Shown here: positions 9,034 through 18,355 of the stretch, in pieces
Numbering within the stretch: position 1 is the stretch's first letter
How the letters are laid out: each line of letters opens with the position of its first letter
DNA from: Rikenellaceae bacterium
GTDB lineage: Bacteria; Bacteroidota; Bacteroidia; Bacteroidales; Rikenellaceae
Reading direction: 5' to 3'
DNA length: 64,000 nt
NCBI GenBank assembly: GCA_015060065.1
Contig: SUZF01000005.1
Coordinates: 30,859-94,858 of the forward strand
Position numbers and translations under genes: made by a program
The notes under the pieces: model-generated
The model's input: the letters and a program-made list of their open reading frames with translations, nothing else
What the model was told of the DNA's origin: nothing
Databases searched by the model: none

Positions 9034-10476
9034 TTATTTATTCTCTGCCTTTGCAGAAGCAATACGCTCCTCAAACATCTTCTTCTCCTTGCCCATTGCC
9101 ATAAAGCATATTATGGTGGCAATGACACTTGCTGCGAAGAATCCGATGAAGGTCAAGTCCCAACCATTGGCTCCGCTCTCGACAATTCTACCGAAGGCAA
9201 TCTTCGAAAGGAAGGCATCGCCAATAAGATAACCGAGCAGACCCATAAAGCCGGCAGCCGTACCCGCTGCATTCTTCGGAACTACGGCAATAGCCTGAAT
9301 CGAAATCATCGCCACAGGACCATATACCGCAAAACCGGTGATGATGAGTGCCGCAATGACTACGTGGATATACTCAACACCGCAAGCCGCAGCGATAGCA
9401 CCTGCCTGCCAATAGACGAATGCGCCGATGGCGGTAACGGCCATGCAGATAACATTTACCGGAGCGCAACGTCCTTGGAAGAACTTTGACGACAACCATC
9501 CTGCAATCAGCGTACCCGGAATTGCGGCCAGCATGTGATATGCGTACAAATCTTTACTTACGGCCTTGGTAATTCCATGAACCTCTTGCAGATAGATGGG
9601 CAACCAGTCCGAAATGCCGTTACGCACCAAATAGACAAGAATATTTGCAAATCCGATAAACCACAACATCTTGTTTTTGAGTACATAATCCACAAAGAGC
9701 GTCTTGAAGGGAATCTTATCCTCCTCGCCCTTCTTGGCTTTGGCACCCGAATAGTCGTTGCGATACTTGTCAATCGGAGGCAGACCGCACGATTCGGGAG
9801 TGTCGCGAATGAATAACCAGCATAGAACGGCTACCGCAAGAGCAGCAATCGACGGGATGATAAAGGACTCTCTCCACGCATCCTCGGCTCCAAAACCCAA
9901 GAGAGCCACGAGGCTACCTCCACCGATGGTTGCTAACCACGCCAACCCTGAACTTCCGATGTTGTGTGCCGTATTCCAAATCGACATCTTGAATGAACGC
10001 TCGTTGGTCGAGAACCAGTGTGACATCACACGACCGCACGGAGGCCAGCCCATACCCGAAAACCAACCGGTCAAGCAGGTCAGACCAAAGAGGATTGCAG
10101 TGGTAATGCCGCTATCTTTGGGGTAGGGGATAATACCTGCAACAATCATAATAAGTGCCGAGATGATAAGTCCGAAGGTCAAGAACTTACGCGCATCGGA
10201 GCGGTCAGAAAGTCCGCCCATAAGGAACTTGCTGACGGCATACGCGATAGGCAGACCTGCCATAGCATCTCCCACGCCACTCGTGTCGAGATATCCGAGC
10301 GATATCATATCCGCACCCGCAAACGAGAGATTCTTGCGGACAAGATAGTATGCAGCATATCCGAGATAGATACCCAAGAAGACTTTGAGGCGCATAGCCT
10401 TGTACTCCTTGTCGATTTTTTCTGCCGGCAACTCCGGTTTATGTGCCGGAGGTGCCATGAAGTCTAAAAATGCCAT
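9034..10476 (-). CDS. GlpT/UhpT-type organophosphate:phosphate antiporter
   Basis: A 480-residue inner-membrane carrier of the OPA family in the MFS, exchanging sugar phosphate or glycerol-3-phosphate for inorganic phosphate. Evidence is the GlpT-like start YLGYAAYYLVRKNLSFAGADM (about 35-55), the following GLPIAYAVSKFLMGGLSDRSDARKF region, and FSGMGWPPCGRVMSHWFSTNERS (about 140-160), the family signature region in helix 4-5. The substrate within the OPA class cannot be decided from sequence. It starts 23 bases after the GH2 glycosidase, which suggests joint uptake or processing of a glycan product, although a free glycosidase product would not be phosphorylated. Confidence 0.88.
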   Translation of the reverse strand: MAFLDFMAPPAHKPELPAEKIDKEYKAMRLKVFLGIYLGYAAYYLVRKNLSFAGADMISLGYLDTSGVGDAMAGLPIAYAVSKFLMGGLSDRSDARKFLTFGLIISALIMIVAGIIPYPKDSGITTAILFGLTCLTGWFSGMGWPPCGRVMSHWFSTNERSFKMSIWNTAHNIGSSGLAWLATIGGGSLVALLGFGAEDAWRESFIIPSIAALAVAVLCWLFIRDTPESCGLPPIDKYRNDYSGAKAKKGEEDKIPFKTLFVDYVLKNKMLWFIGFANILVYLVRNGISDWLPIYLQEVHGITKAVSKDLYAYHMLAAIPGTLIAGWLSSKFFQGRCAPVNVICMAVTAIGAFVYWQAGAIAAACGVEYIHVVIAALIITGFAVYGPVAMISIQAIAVVPKNAAGTAAGFMGLLGYLIGDAFLSKIAFGRIVESGANGWDLTFIGFFAASVIATIICFMAMGKEKKMFEERIASAKAENK

Positions 10477-10499
10477 TTTTTATCTATGTTTTCGTTCTG

Positions 10500-12398
10500 T
10501 TATTTCTCCTTTTTTGCTGCGCACTTGGGACTCTTGCCGAATATGCTCTTCAAACGTGCTGCATCATATTTGGGCTTGCGGTCGTAGTAGAAGATTCCGT
10601 TCTCCTCCTGCTCCACGTCGGTAAGTTGGGTATAGCAATAACCCCAAACGTGGTCGCTAATCGAGAGCAGAGCGTCAATCTGACCTTCGAGTCGCTTGTA
10701 GAAATCCTCGCGTGTTACGGCCGAATCTCCATATCCCCACGAACTCTTGCGCTCACGACCTGCAACATCCTTGGTCGGGGTTACCTCCAAGCACTTGATG
10801 CCTCCGAACTCGTCGAGCAGATAGGGCTTGCCTCCCTTGTATATCTCGATAACGAGCGGGTGTCGGGTTACTGCATCACCGACAGCCACATTTGCACTGC
10901 GGTGCTTTACGGGGGTGATGCGTGGTTTCTGGTTGTAGAACTCTCCTGTTTCGGGATTATAGACCTTGTTTTTCAGCTTTTCGGGGTCTTGCTCGTAGTT
11001 GTGCATACCGCAGATATCGTAGTGCGGAGTGAGCGTGCCACCACTCATCGTATTCACAGGACGTGTCGGGTCGAGGGCGTGCGTCAATTTGTAGGCATCC
11101 TCCATAAAGCGCGGATACTGAACATTGTCAGGGTACCACGTCTCGTTAAACGGAGTCCAAGTGACGATTGCCGGGTGGTTGCGGTCGCGAACAACGATGC
11201 TCTCCCATTCGGAGAAGAAGTTACGTGCTGCGAGAGCCATATACTCGCCCATGCCCCAACTTGCATACTCGCCCCAAACCAAATATCCAAGGCGGTCAGC
11301 CCAGTAGAGGAAACGCTCCTCAAAGACCTTCTGGTGCAGGCGCGCACCGTTGAAGCCTACCTCCATCGACATCTCGATATCGCGGCGCAGTGCCTCATCG
11401 CTCGGTGCTGTCCAGAGTCCGTCGGGATAGAAACCTTGGTCGAGTACCAGACGTTGATAGTAGGGTTTGTTGTTGAGATAGACCTTGTTGCCGTCGATAT
11501 GTACCTTACGCATACCGATATATGACTTGATAAGGTCGAGTTCATTGCCATTCTTGTCACAGATTACATACTCCACATCGTAGAGTTTCGGATTTTCGGG
11601 CGACCAGCACTCGTACTTCTTCATCGGCACGACAATCGGCATGCCTTCAACCTGCGGAAGACGTTTTTGTGCGATGACTTTGCCGTTATCCTTAATGTTG
11701 ATTGTCAGTGTATTCGACGAAGATGTGTTGAAGAAACGAGGGGTAAAGATGACGTGATTTTGGTCTATGTCGGTAATTACCTGCACGTAGTCGAGCGAGT
11801 AGTTATCCGTAGCCTCCATCCAAACTGTCTGCCAGATGCCCGTGGTACGGGTGTAGAGGCAGCCAAACGAGCCATAACGCAACGACTGCTTGCCGGCACC
11901 CTGTGTCTTGCTGCGCAGGTCGCTGTTGGCGCGAACAACGAGGTCGTGGCTCTTGCCGTCGGCTACAAATTTCGTGATATCGAAGGCGAAGGATGACGAG
12001 CCTCCGAAGTGGCGACCGATAAAGTTTCCATCGATATATACCTCCGACTCATAATAGACCGCGCCAAAGTGGAGCATAATCTTCTTGTTCGACCACTCTG
12101 CCGGAGCCTGAATTGTGCGATGATACCAAATTCCCGTGATAAAATCTTTATGCTCCACACCCGAAAGTTTGCTCTCCGGGCAGAAAGGAACGAGAATCTT
12201 GTCTGCGAATCCGTTGCTCTTGTAAAGTTCTCGCTCGAAACCTGTATCCACGAGGTCAAGTTCGTAACTCCACTCTCCGTTAAGATTCACCCATTGGCTT
12301 CTCTCGAACTGTGGGCGCGGATACTCTGCGCGAGGTTGTGATGCAAATACACTCGCTCCGAGAAGCGATGCAATTGCAAAAAGAAAAAATCTCTTCAT
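10500..12398 (-). CDS. Glycoside hydrolase family 2 protein (exported)
   Basis: A 632-residue GH2 enzyme with a signal peptide (about 1-19, ending VFAS). Domains in order: sugar-binding jelly roll (about 25-200), immunoglobulin-like (200-300) and TIM barrel (300-625). The acid/base is Glu419 in TWTPFNETW and the likely nucleophile Glu530 in YLLDEFGGIK. GH2 includes beta-galactosidases, beta-mannosidases and beta-glucuronidases; the specificity is not readable here. The protein is shorter than LacZ and lacks its C-terminal domain. It is the first gene of the string leading to glpT-like, ubiD, HhH and rpsU, with a candidate promoter at 12427-12434. A paralogue lies at 22848-24668. Confidence 0.88.
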   Translation of the reverse strand: MKRFFLFAIASLLGASVFASQPRAEYPRPQFERSQWVNLNGEWSYELDLVDTGFERELYKSNGFADKILVPFCPESKLSGVEHKDFITGIWYHRTIQAPAEWSNKKIMLHFGAVYYESEVYIDGNFIGRHFGGSSSFAFDITKFVADGKSHDLVVRANSDLRSKTQGAGKQSLRYGSFGCLYTRTTGIWQTVWMEATDNYSLDYVQVITDIDQNHVIFTPRFFNTSSSNTLTINIKDNGKVIAQKRLPQVEGMPIVVPMKKYECWSPENPKLYDVEYVICDKNGNELDLIKSYIGMRKVHIDGNKVYLNNKPYYQRLVLDQGFYPDGLWTAPSDEALRRDIEMSMEVGFNGARLHQKVFEERFLYWADRLGYLVWGEYASWGMGEYMALAARNFFSEWESIVVRDRNHPAIVTWTPFNETWYPDNVQYPRFMEDAYKLTHALDPTRPVNTMSGGTLTPHYDICGMHNYEQDPEKLKNKVYNPETGEFYNQKPRITPVKHRSANVAVGDAVTRHPLVIEIYKGGKPYLLDEFGGIKCLEVTPTKDVAGRERKSSWGYGDSAVTREDFYKRLEGQIDALLSISDHVWGYCYTQLTDVEQEENGIFYYDRKPKYDAARLKSIFGKSPKCAAKKEK

Positions 12399-12426
12399 AC
12401 TAATTTTTTGATTTTTGGTTAGATTT

Positions 12427-12434
12427 CAAAGGTA
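12427..12434 (-). promoter_or_regulatory. Candidate -7 element for GH2 operon
   Basis: Minus strand TACCTTTG, a perfect TAnnTTTG, 29 bases before the GH2 ATG. The upstream side is A-rich without a clear TTTG -33 box. Confidence 0.6.
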
Positions 12435-12454
12435 CTAATTTTTTCTTAAAAAGA

Positions 12455-12485
12455 AAAAGAGTAACCCCAAAAAAGTTACTCTTTT
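12455..12485 (-). terminator. Intrinsic terminator after pldA
   Basis: An 11-bp perfect stem (AAAAGAGTAAC / GTTACTCTTTT) with a 9-base loop; on the minus strand it is followed by TTCTTTTT. It lies 38 bases beyond the pldA stop and separates the valS operon from the GH2 promoter. Confidence 0.85.
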
Positions 12486-12522
12486 ACGTTTTGTATGTCT
12501 GCTCCTCGAAAGAGAGCGAATT

Positions 12523-13317
12523 TTAATAGAGGTTTAACTTGTTGTTCATCAGCGATATTCCTATGCGAATCTTGCTTGTCCGACGGTTGTAGTCAATCAT
12601 CGTCTCGCCATAACCGTAGCAATACTGTACAAAGAGGCAGGGGAGCCAATCTCCGCGCTTCGCCATGCGCCACGAAGCCTCGACCTGAACATTGTATTTA
12701 GCGAATGTTACGGTCGGATTCACAAGAGCCGTGACCGAAATGCGGTCGTTGAGGGTGTGGAATGTCCCCCACAACTGCATCACGCCTCGATAGTGGAAAT
12801 ATCGGCTGATATTCTCCCGGTCGTAGTATCCATACCACGCCCTCGCACCGAAGCGCCAATGGGGTAGAGGCTCGTAAAGACAAGCCGCAGTCGCATAGTT
12901 GAACGAGCGAGACGTCGGGTTGTCCAATCCATTCGATTCGTGTTCGATACCGAAGAGCATCCTTACTTGCGGATTTATACGCCAAGCCACCCAAACGCCC
13001 GGATTGTAGGCGGTCTCACGGAACGGACACGACTCCTGATATATATCCCAGATACTGCGTTGCGAGTAGGTGGCAAAGATATCAGCCTTACCCTTAATGT
13101 TCCACAAACGTAGGGCTACGCTCAACTGAAATTTCACATCAGATGTGTATTGCGACACGGGCTTGTTGGTGGCAAAACCCGTAGCGATGTAACCGTGTTT
13201 CCAAAGTCCGAGAACGGGGTATTCGCTCTTCGACTTTGCGGCAACACCCTCTGCGCCTTTGGCTGATACCGAAAGCGTAGTCATTAAGACGAGGAGTGTT
13301 GCTATAAGTCGTTTCAT
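12523..13317 (-). CDS. pldA: Outer-membrane phospholipase A (OMPLA)
   Basis: Calcium-dependent outer-membrane phospholipase A1/A2 that removes phospholipids mislocalised to the outer leaflet. The 264-residue product has a signal peptide (about 1-19) and then a predicted 12-strand barrel. The catalytic triad is intact: His126 and Ser128 in EHESNG and Asn140 at the end of DNPTSRSFN, with the same spacing as His142/Ser144/Asn156 of the E. coli enzyme; Ser136 matches a calcium ligand. YSQRSIWDIY and PFRETAYNPGVW are further family motifs, and GYGETMIDYN closes the barrel as in E. coli. It is the last gene after valS-rnhA-GH123, 22 bases downstream of the latter. Confidence 0.95.
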   Translation of the reverse strand: MKRLIATLLVLMTTLSVSAKGAEGVAAKSKSEYPVLGLWKHGYIATGFATNKPVSQYTSDVKFQLSVALRLWNIKGKADIFATYSQRSIWDIYQESCPFRETAYNPGVWVAWRINPQVRMLFGIEHESNGLDNPTSRSFNYATAACLYEPLPHWRFGARAWYGYYDRENISRYFHYRGVMQLWGTFHTLNDRISVTALVNPTVTFAKYNVQVEASWRMAKRGDWLPCLFVQYCYGYGETMIDYNRRTSKIRIGISLMNNKLNLY

Positions 13318-13339
13318 GTGTCCGAAATCTCTGTGTTGC

Positions 13340-15130
13340 CTAATTTGCCGAAGCCAACTTCTCGGCAGCCTCGTTGAGTGTTCGGTTAGCCTCTGCCACG
13401 AACTCTGCCCACGGCTGCGAGGGGTCGTTCACATTCGATGTGCGAATCTTCTCCAAGATGCTCTCCACGGGAGCCAAAGCCTCGTTGTCAGCACCATAGA
13501 TGCGACGCAGCGAACGAATCTTCTCGGCAACCTCGATACCGTCAATCATACGCTCGAAACGCATCGTTGTACGTGCGTGCGGATAGACGAAGAATGTATC
13601 GCCCGAAGCCCAGCGACGGAAACGCGAGTCGATATGCGGAGCAGCGGGCCACGAGTTGTATGCCCAACGCAACATTCCGTCGTAGTCGTGCGCAATTCCA
13701 TACCAACCGAGGAGTTCCGACTCGAAGGGTTGCGAGTAGGTGAAGGCATTGGGGAAGTGGGTGCTGCAACAGATGTAGAAGGTTGTGTAGAAACCCTTTT
13801 CGCGACGTTCAAGGATGTCGCTATGCTCAACAAGCGCATTCTTCTGCGAAACGCAGACATCGCGCATATTGGTAAAGAGTTTGTACGAGTTGTGGTTGTC
13901 AGCAATAGCGAAACCGAGTTGCGGAGCGTGCTTTGCGATAAGTCGTGCTGCTGCCGTCATATCCTCCGGAGCGCGCTCGTCGATAGCCATGTTAGTCTTG
14001 TCGAGCCATCCCTTCTCGGCGAGGTGCTTTGCGAAGTCGGCAAGGAACGGAGCCCACATCTTCTCAAATTCGGGAGTGCCGGGGATAGCCTTGACTTGAC
14101 GATTGCGCTCGTGTTTTGCATCGAAGTAGTCGAGTTCGCAATCGCCCCACGGCAACATCGAGTAGCAGTTTATCGAGCGGTCGATGCCGAGCGAGAACAT
14201 AAACTCCACCCAGCGGTCGAAAATGGTGTAGTCGTAACTCCACGAGCCATCCTCGTTCATTGTCCAAGCAATCATCGCCTCATAGTCGTCAAAGCACTGA
14301 TAACGCCACGGGTCGCGGTTGAGGGTTGCCGTTACAACCTTCTGACCGGCAGCCACGAGGGGTGCAAACTCCTTGCGCATAATCTCGAAATGCTCATCAC
14401 TCCAACAAGGAACATTATGTACGCGGGCAATTGCCGAGGGGTGCTGCCACAAGTCGAGGTGGTATTGCCACTCGCTGGGGTCTTCGACCACCTGGTCGAT
14501 AACTTTCAACTCGAAGGGCAACGCGATTTTGCCGAATCCGTTGTGGCTTACCACAACCTCCGAATGGTATGTACCGACCGTAGCCTCCTTGGGGATGTCG
14601 ATTGTAACCCAGACGGGACGTGTGGTGCGAGCCTCGATGTCGAAGCGGTCGAGCGAGTCGAGCATATCGGCTTCGAGTGCCGGCTCGTGAAGAATCGAGC
14701 GGGCGCACTTGCAGTTGGGGTGGCTCTTGTCACCGATGGTGTAGCGCACGAAGCGGGTCTGGGCAATCTCGGCAGGCAGAGTGGCACTCTCCGAGCGTAA
14801 ATCCTTAACCTGGCACTCCGCGCCATTCACTCCGTCGGCAGTCCAGAGAAGCAGTTGAGCCGAGATCTTCTCGCCTCTCCATCCGCAGAGCGAGAGACTC
14901 TTCGACGGGTCGAGTGCAGGAATCTCGCTGCGTGAATATTGCAGGTCGGCACTGCCCCAAGCGGCATTCAGTCCCGCTTTTGCACTATCCCAAGCCTGAA
15001 TTGCCTCCTCGGAGAGGGTGGCGGGGTCTGCCGGCTCGACGTAAGTCTCAACCGGTGTGTAGCAACAATCGCAACCTGCGAACAGAGCCGAAACAATCGC
15101 AGTTGCGAGGGTAAGTTTTAGTGATCTCAT
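13340..15130 (-). CDS. GH123-like (DUF4091) glycosidase lipoprotein
   Basis: A 596-residue lipoprotein: the signal ends with the lipobox LFAGC, acylated on Cys20. The C-terminal half is a DUF4091/GH123 barrel; the adjacent Asp384-Glu385 pair in MAIDERAPEDM matches the catalytic Asp-Glu of GH123 beta-N-acetylgalactosaminidases, which use substrate-assisted catalysis. Also seen: GYHLDLWQHP-like HLDLWQHPSAIARV (about 224-237), and YNSWPAAPHIDSRF near the C-terminus, both typical of DUF4091. The N-terminal 200 residues form a beta-sandwich. The substrate could be host mucin or glycosphingolipid GalNAc, which is inference. It is placed between rnhA and pldA in one operon. Confidence 0.85.
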   Translation of the reverse strand: MRSLKLTLATAIVSALFAGCDCCYTPVETYVEPADPATLSEEAIQAWDSAKAGLNAAWGSADLQYSRSEIPALDPSKSLSLCGWRGEKISAQLLLWTADGVNGAECQVKDLRSESATLPAEIAQTRFVRYTIGDKSHPNCKCARSILHEPALEADMLDSLDRFDIEARTTRPVWVTIDIPKEATVGTYHSEVVVSHNGFGKIALPFELKVIDQVVEDPSEWQYHLDLWQHPSAIARVHNVPCWSDEHFEIMRKEFAPLVAAGQKVVTATLNRDPWRYQCFDDYEAMIAWTMNEDGSWSYDYTIFDRWVEFMFSLGIDRSINCYSMLPWGDCELDYFDAKHERNRQVKAIPGTPEFEKMWAPFLADFAKHLAEKGWLDKTNMAIDERAPEDMTAAARLIAKHAPQLGFAIADNHNSYKLFTNMRDVCVSQKNALVEHSDILERREKGFYTTFYICCSTHFPNAFTYSQPFESELLGWYGIAHDYDGMLRWAYNSWPAAPHIDSRFRRWASGDTFFVYPHARTTMRFERMIDGIEVAEKIRSLRRIYGADNEALAPVESILEKIRTSNVNDPSQPWAEFVAEANRTLNEAAEKLASAN

Positions 15131-15161
15131 AGTTGTTATTTAGATTAGTGTTTGTCCATAT

Positions 15162-15620
15162 TTACTCTTTGTCGTATCCGCAATCTTCGAGCAGGTTGGC
15201 GCGATTGTTTGCTGCGGCAACGGCAAGTTCGTCACAGCGATTGTTCTCGACCGTTGAGGCGTGTCCTTTGACCCAGACAAAGCGAACATTATGGCGACGA
15301 TAAACCCTCAAAAAACGCATCCATAGGTCGGGATTCTTCTTGCCGGCAAATCCCTTCTTCTCCCAGCCGAAGAGCCAACGCTGATTTATAGCCTCGACGA
15401 CATACTTCGAGTCGGAGTAGATTGTTACATCGTTGCCATCCTGTTTGAGTGCTTCGAGAGCCACGCAGACCGCCATAAGTTCCATACGGTTATTGGTCGT
15501 CAGACGAAAACCCTGCGAGAGTTCCTTGCGGTGAGGTCCCGATATGAGGACTATACCATAACCGCCGGCACCCGGATTACCGAGTGCCGAGCCGTCAGTG
15601 TATATCGTGATTTGAGCCAA
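15162..15620 (-). CDS. rnhA: Ribonuclease HI
   Basis: Cuts the RNA strand of RNA-DNA hybrids, acting on R-loops and primers in the cytoplasm. The 152-residue single-domain enzyme has all four acidic metal ligands: Asp9 (TDGSALGNPGAGG), Glu47 (NNRMELMA), Asp70 (YSDSKYV) and Asp130 (NNRCDELA), plus the catalytic His120 (VKGHAS) and the basic handle around GWEKKGFAGKKN. It lies 16 bases after valS and is probably cotranscribed with it. Confidence 0.97.
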   Translation of the reverse strand: MAQITIYTDGSALGNPGAGGYGIVLISGPHRKELSQGFRLTTNNRMELMAVCVALEALKQDGNDVTIYSDSKYVVEAINQRWLFGWEKKGFAGKKNPDLWMRFLRVYRRHNVRFVWVKGHASTVENNRCDELAVAAANNRANLLEDCGYDKE

Positions 15621-15636
15621 GCCTACGAGGTTTTAT

Positions 15637-18261
15637 TTAGGCTTTCAGGGCTGCAAGTTGCTCCTTAATAGCCGTGATTTTAGCCTCGGCATCAGCCTGC
15701 TTTGCGCGCTCGTTGGCTACGACCTTTTCGGGTGCAGACGATACGAAACGCTCATTCGAGAGCTTCTTCATCACACTCGCAAGGAAACCTTCGTAGTACT
15801 CCAAATCCTTGGTCAAGGCTGCAATCTCTGCCTCCTTGTCAATTTTGTCGCCCATCGGAACGAAGTACTGCGTAGTCTTGACAATAAATCCGACAGCCGT
15901 GCTATCCTTCTCTGCGACCTTCTCGACTGCGGTTGCATTTGCGAGTTTGATGAGTACCGGCTCGAACTCCGAGGGGTAGTTTTCGTCAGCGATAACCTTT
16001 ACGTCGAGAGCCTCCTTTTGTGCAAGATTCTTCTGCTTGCGGATGTTACGGATTGCCGATACAGCCTCCTGCATCAACTCGAAGCGTGCCAACACGCCCT
16101 CGTCAAACGCCTCGGCACGGGGCATCGGGCTGACCATAATCGACTCGCCATCCTTGCGCGGAGCCAATGCCTGCCAAATCTCCTCCGTGACGAAGGGCAT
16201 AAAGGGGTGCAACACAAGCATCAACTGCTCGAAGAACGAGCGTGTAGCCTCGATAGTGGTCTTGTCGATGGGTGCGCCATACGCCGGCTTCACGATTTCG
16301 AGATAGCGACCGCTGAAATCGTCCCAGAAGAGTTTATATGCCACCATCAGCGACTCCGAGAGTCGGTAAGACTCGAAGTTCGACTCGATTTCGGTAAGAG
16401 CCTGATTGAGTTTGTGGCGGAACCACTCGACAGCCAAGCGATTGTTCTCGCTCTGTGCAAGCGACTCATCGACGCTCCAACCATTGATAAGACGGTAGGC
16501 ATTCCAAATCTTGTTGCCAAAGTTACGGCCGTTCTCGCAGAGCGACTCGTCAAACATAATATCGTTACCTGCGCTGGTGCAGAGCATCATTGCCATACGG
16601 ATACCATCGGCTCCATACTTTGCAATCAGGTCGAGCGGGTCGGGCGAGTTGCCGAGTTGCTTCGACATCTTGCGACCAATCTTGTCGCGCACGATACCGG
16701 TGAAATAGACATTTCCGAATGGTTTTTCGCCACGATATTCGTAACCCGCCATAATCATACGAGCCACCCAGAAGAAGATGATGTCGGGACCCGTAACGAG
16801 GTCGTTGGTGGGGTAGTAGTACGAAATCTCTTTGTTGTCGGGGTTGCGGATGCCGTCGAATACCGATATGGGCCACAGCCACGACGAGAACCACGTATCC
16901 AATACGTCTTCATCCTGACGCAGGTCGGCAGCCGTGAGCGAGGGGTCTTTCTGCTGTGCCAATGCGAGTGCCTTCTCGGCAGTCTCGGCTACGACATAGC
17001 CTCCCTTCGGCAGATAGTATGCCGGAATGCGCTGACCCCACCACAGTTGGCGCGAGATGCACCAATCCTTGATATTCTCCATCCAGTGGCGATAGGTGTT
17101 TTTATACTTTTCGGGTACAAACTTGATAACATCCTCCAATACGGCACGAGTTGCCGGCTCGGCAATCTCCTTCATCGAGAGGAACCACTGCATCGAGAGT
17201 TTCGGCTCGATGGCAACGCCCGTGCGCTCCGAATAACCTACGTTGTTGGTGTAAGCCTCGGTCTTTTCGAGCAGACCTGCCGCTGCGAGGTCGCCCTCGA
17301 TTATGCGACGGCACTCGAAACGCTCCATGCCGACATATAAGCCCACCTTATCGTTAATTGTGCCGTCGTCGTTGAAAATATCGATGGTTTCGAGTCCATA
17401 CTTTTCACCGAGCATATAGTCATTTACGTCGTGAGCCGGAGTGACCTTCAATGCGCCCGTACCAAACTCGATATCGACATACTCGTCACGAATCACGGGA
17501 ATCGAGCGACCCACCAGAGGCACAATCACACGTGCATCTTCGGGCAGCCACTTGTAACGCTCATCGTTGGGATTTACGCACAATGCCGTATCGCCCAAAA
17601 TGGTTTCGGGACGGGTCGTGGCAACGATAAGGGCCTTATCCGAGCCTTCGACCACATAGCGCAGGTAATAGAGTTTGCCCTGCGACTCCTTGTAGATTAC
17701 CTCCTCATCCGAAAGGGCGGTCTTTGCCGAGGGGTCCCAATTGACCATGCGGACACCGCGATAGATTTTACCCTTCTCGAAGAGGTCGCAGAAGACCTTG
17801 ATGACACCCTCGGTGCGAGCCTCGTCCATCGTGAAGCAGGTACGCTCCCAGTCGCACGAAGCACCGAGTGTGCGCAACTGACGAAGGATGATGCCTCCGT
17901 GCTTCTCCTTCCACTCCCAAGCGTGTTTGAGGAACTCCTCGCGTGTGAGCGACGACTTCTCGATACCCTCGGCTTTGAGTTTCGCCACTACCTTTGCCTC
18001 GGTAGCAATCGAGGCGTGGTCTGTTCCGGGTACCCAGCAGGCGTTCTTGCCCATCATTCGTGCGCGACGCACCAAAACATCCTGCAACGTGTTGTTGAGA
18101 ATGTGTCCCATGTGGAGCATACCCGTCACGTTGGGGGGCGGGATTACGATTGTATAAGGCTCACGCTCGTCGGGTTCCGAGTGGAAAAGTCTGTTTTTCT
18201 CCCAATAGTCGTACCACTTCGCTTCAATATCCTGCGGAGTGTATTTGTCGGCAATCTGCAT
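15637..18261 (-). CDS. valS: Valine--tRNA ligase
   Basis: Class I aminoacyl-tRNA synthetase of 874 residues charging tRNA-Val. The HIGH motif is HMGH (50-53, in [13 protein letters not shown]) and the KMSKS motif is KMSKQ (531-535, [17 protein letters not shown]). The editing domain lies at about 190-345 with [12 protein letters not shown], and [12 protein letters not shown] is a ValS-specific block. The C-terminal arm (about 815-874) is a coiled coil, [19 protein letters not shown]. It heads the operon valS-rnhA-GH123-pldA; the upstream region carries two overlapping -7-like boxes and heptad repeats. Confidence 0.98.
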   Translation of the reverse strand: MQIADKYTPQDIEAKWYDYWEKNRLFHSEPDEREPYTIVIPPPNVTGMLHMGHILNNTLQDVLVRRARMMGKNACWVPGTDHASIATEAKVVAKLKAEGIEKSSLTREEFLKHAWEWKEKHGGIILRQLRTLGASCDWERTCFTMDEARTEGVIKVFCDLFEKGKIYRGVRMVNWDPSAKTALSDEEVIYKESQGKLYYLRYVVEGSDKALIVATTRPETILGDTALCVNPNDERYKWLPEDARVIVPLVGRSIPVIRDEYVDIEFGTGALKVTPAHDVNDYMLGEKYGLETIDIFNDDGTINDKVGLYVGMERFECRRIIEGDLAAAGLLEKTEAYTNNVGYSERTGVAIEPKLSMQWFLSMKEIAEPATRAVLEDVIKFVPEKYKNTYRHWMENIKDWCISRQLWWGQRIPAYYLPKGGYVVAETAEKALALAQQKDPSLTAADLRQDEDVLDTWFSSWLWPISVFDGIRNPDNKEISYYYPTNDLVTGPDIIFFWVARMIMAGYEYRGEKPFGNVYFTGIVRDKIGRKMSKQLGNSPDPLDLIAKYGADGIRMAMMLCTSAGNDIMFDESLCENGRNFGNKIWNAYRLINGWSVDESLAQSENNRLAVEWFRHKLNQALTEIESNFESYRLSESLMVAYKLFWDDFSGRYLEIVKPAYGAPIDKTTIEATRSFFEQLMLVLHPFMPFVTEEIWQALAPRKDGESIMVSPMPRAEAFDEGVLARFELMQEAVSAIRNIRKQKNLAQKEALDVKVIADENYPSEFEPVLIKLANATAVEKVAEKDSTAVGFIVKTTQYFVPMGDKIDKEAEIAALTKDLEYYEGFLASVMKKLSNERFVSSAPEKVVANERAKQADAEAKITAIKEQLAALKA

Positions 18262-18302
18262 AAATTTTATATTTGTTTGTTTACAATTTCTCTATTTGCG
18301 TG

Positions 18303-18318
18303 CAAAAATACAAAAATA
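18303..18318 (-). promoter_or_regulatory. Candidate tandem -7 elements of valS
   Basis: Two adjacent copies of TATTTTTG (minus strand; 18303-18310 and 18311-18318) both fit TAnnTTTG, about 42-57 bases before the valS ATG. No TTTG -33 box is seen; the upstream side is the heptad repeat. Confidence 0.5.
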
Positions 18319-18349
18319 ATTGTGAATTGTGAATTGTGAATTATGAATT
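18318..18349. repeat. Heptanucleotide repeat (AATTGTG)4
   Basis: Three exact AATTGTG units (18318-18338) and one AATTATG unit followed by AATT. It occupies the space between the valS promoter boxes and the asnA stop codon. Confidence 0.9.
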
Positions 18350-18355
18350 CTTTGG

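Noticed and set aside
13259..14800. Long antisense frame (over 500 codons) opposite the GH123-like gene
   Set aside because: Shadow of coding bias on the opposite strand; translation is Cys/Val/His-rich without domains. The same holds for the long antisense frames opposite valS, lon, the 22.8 kb GH2, ftsH and DPP III.
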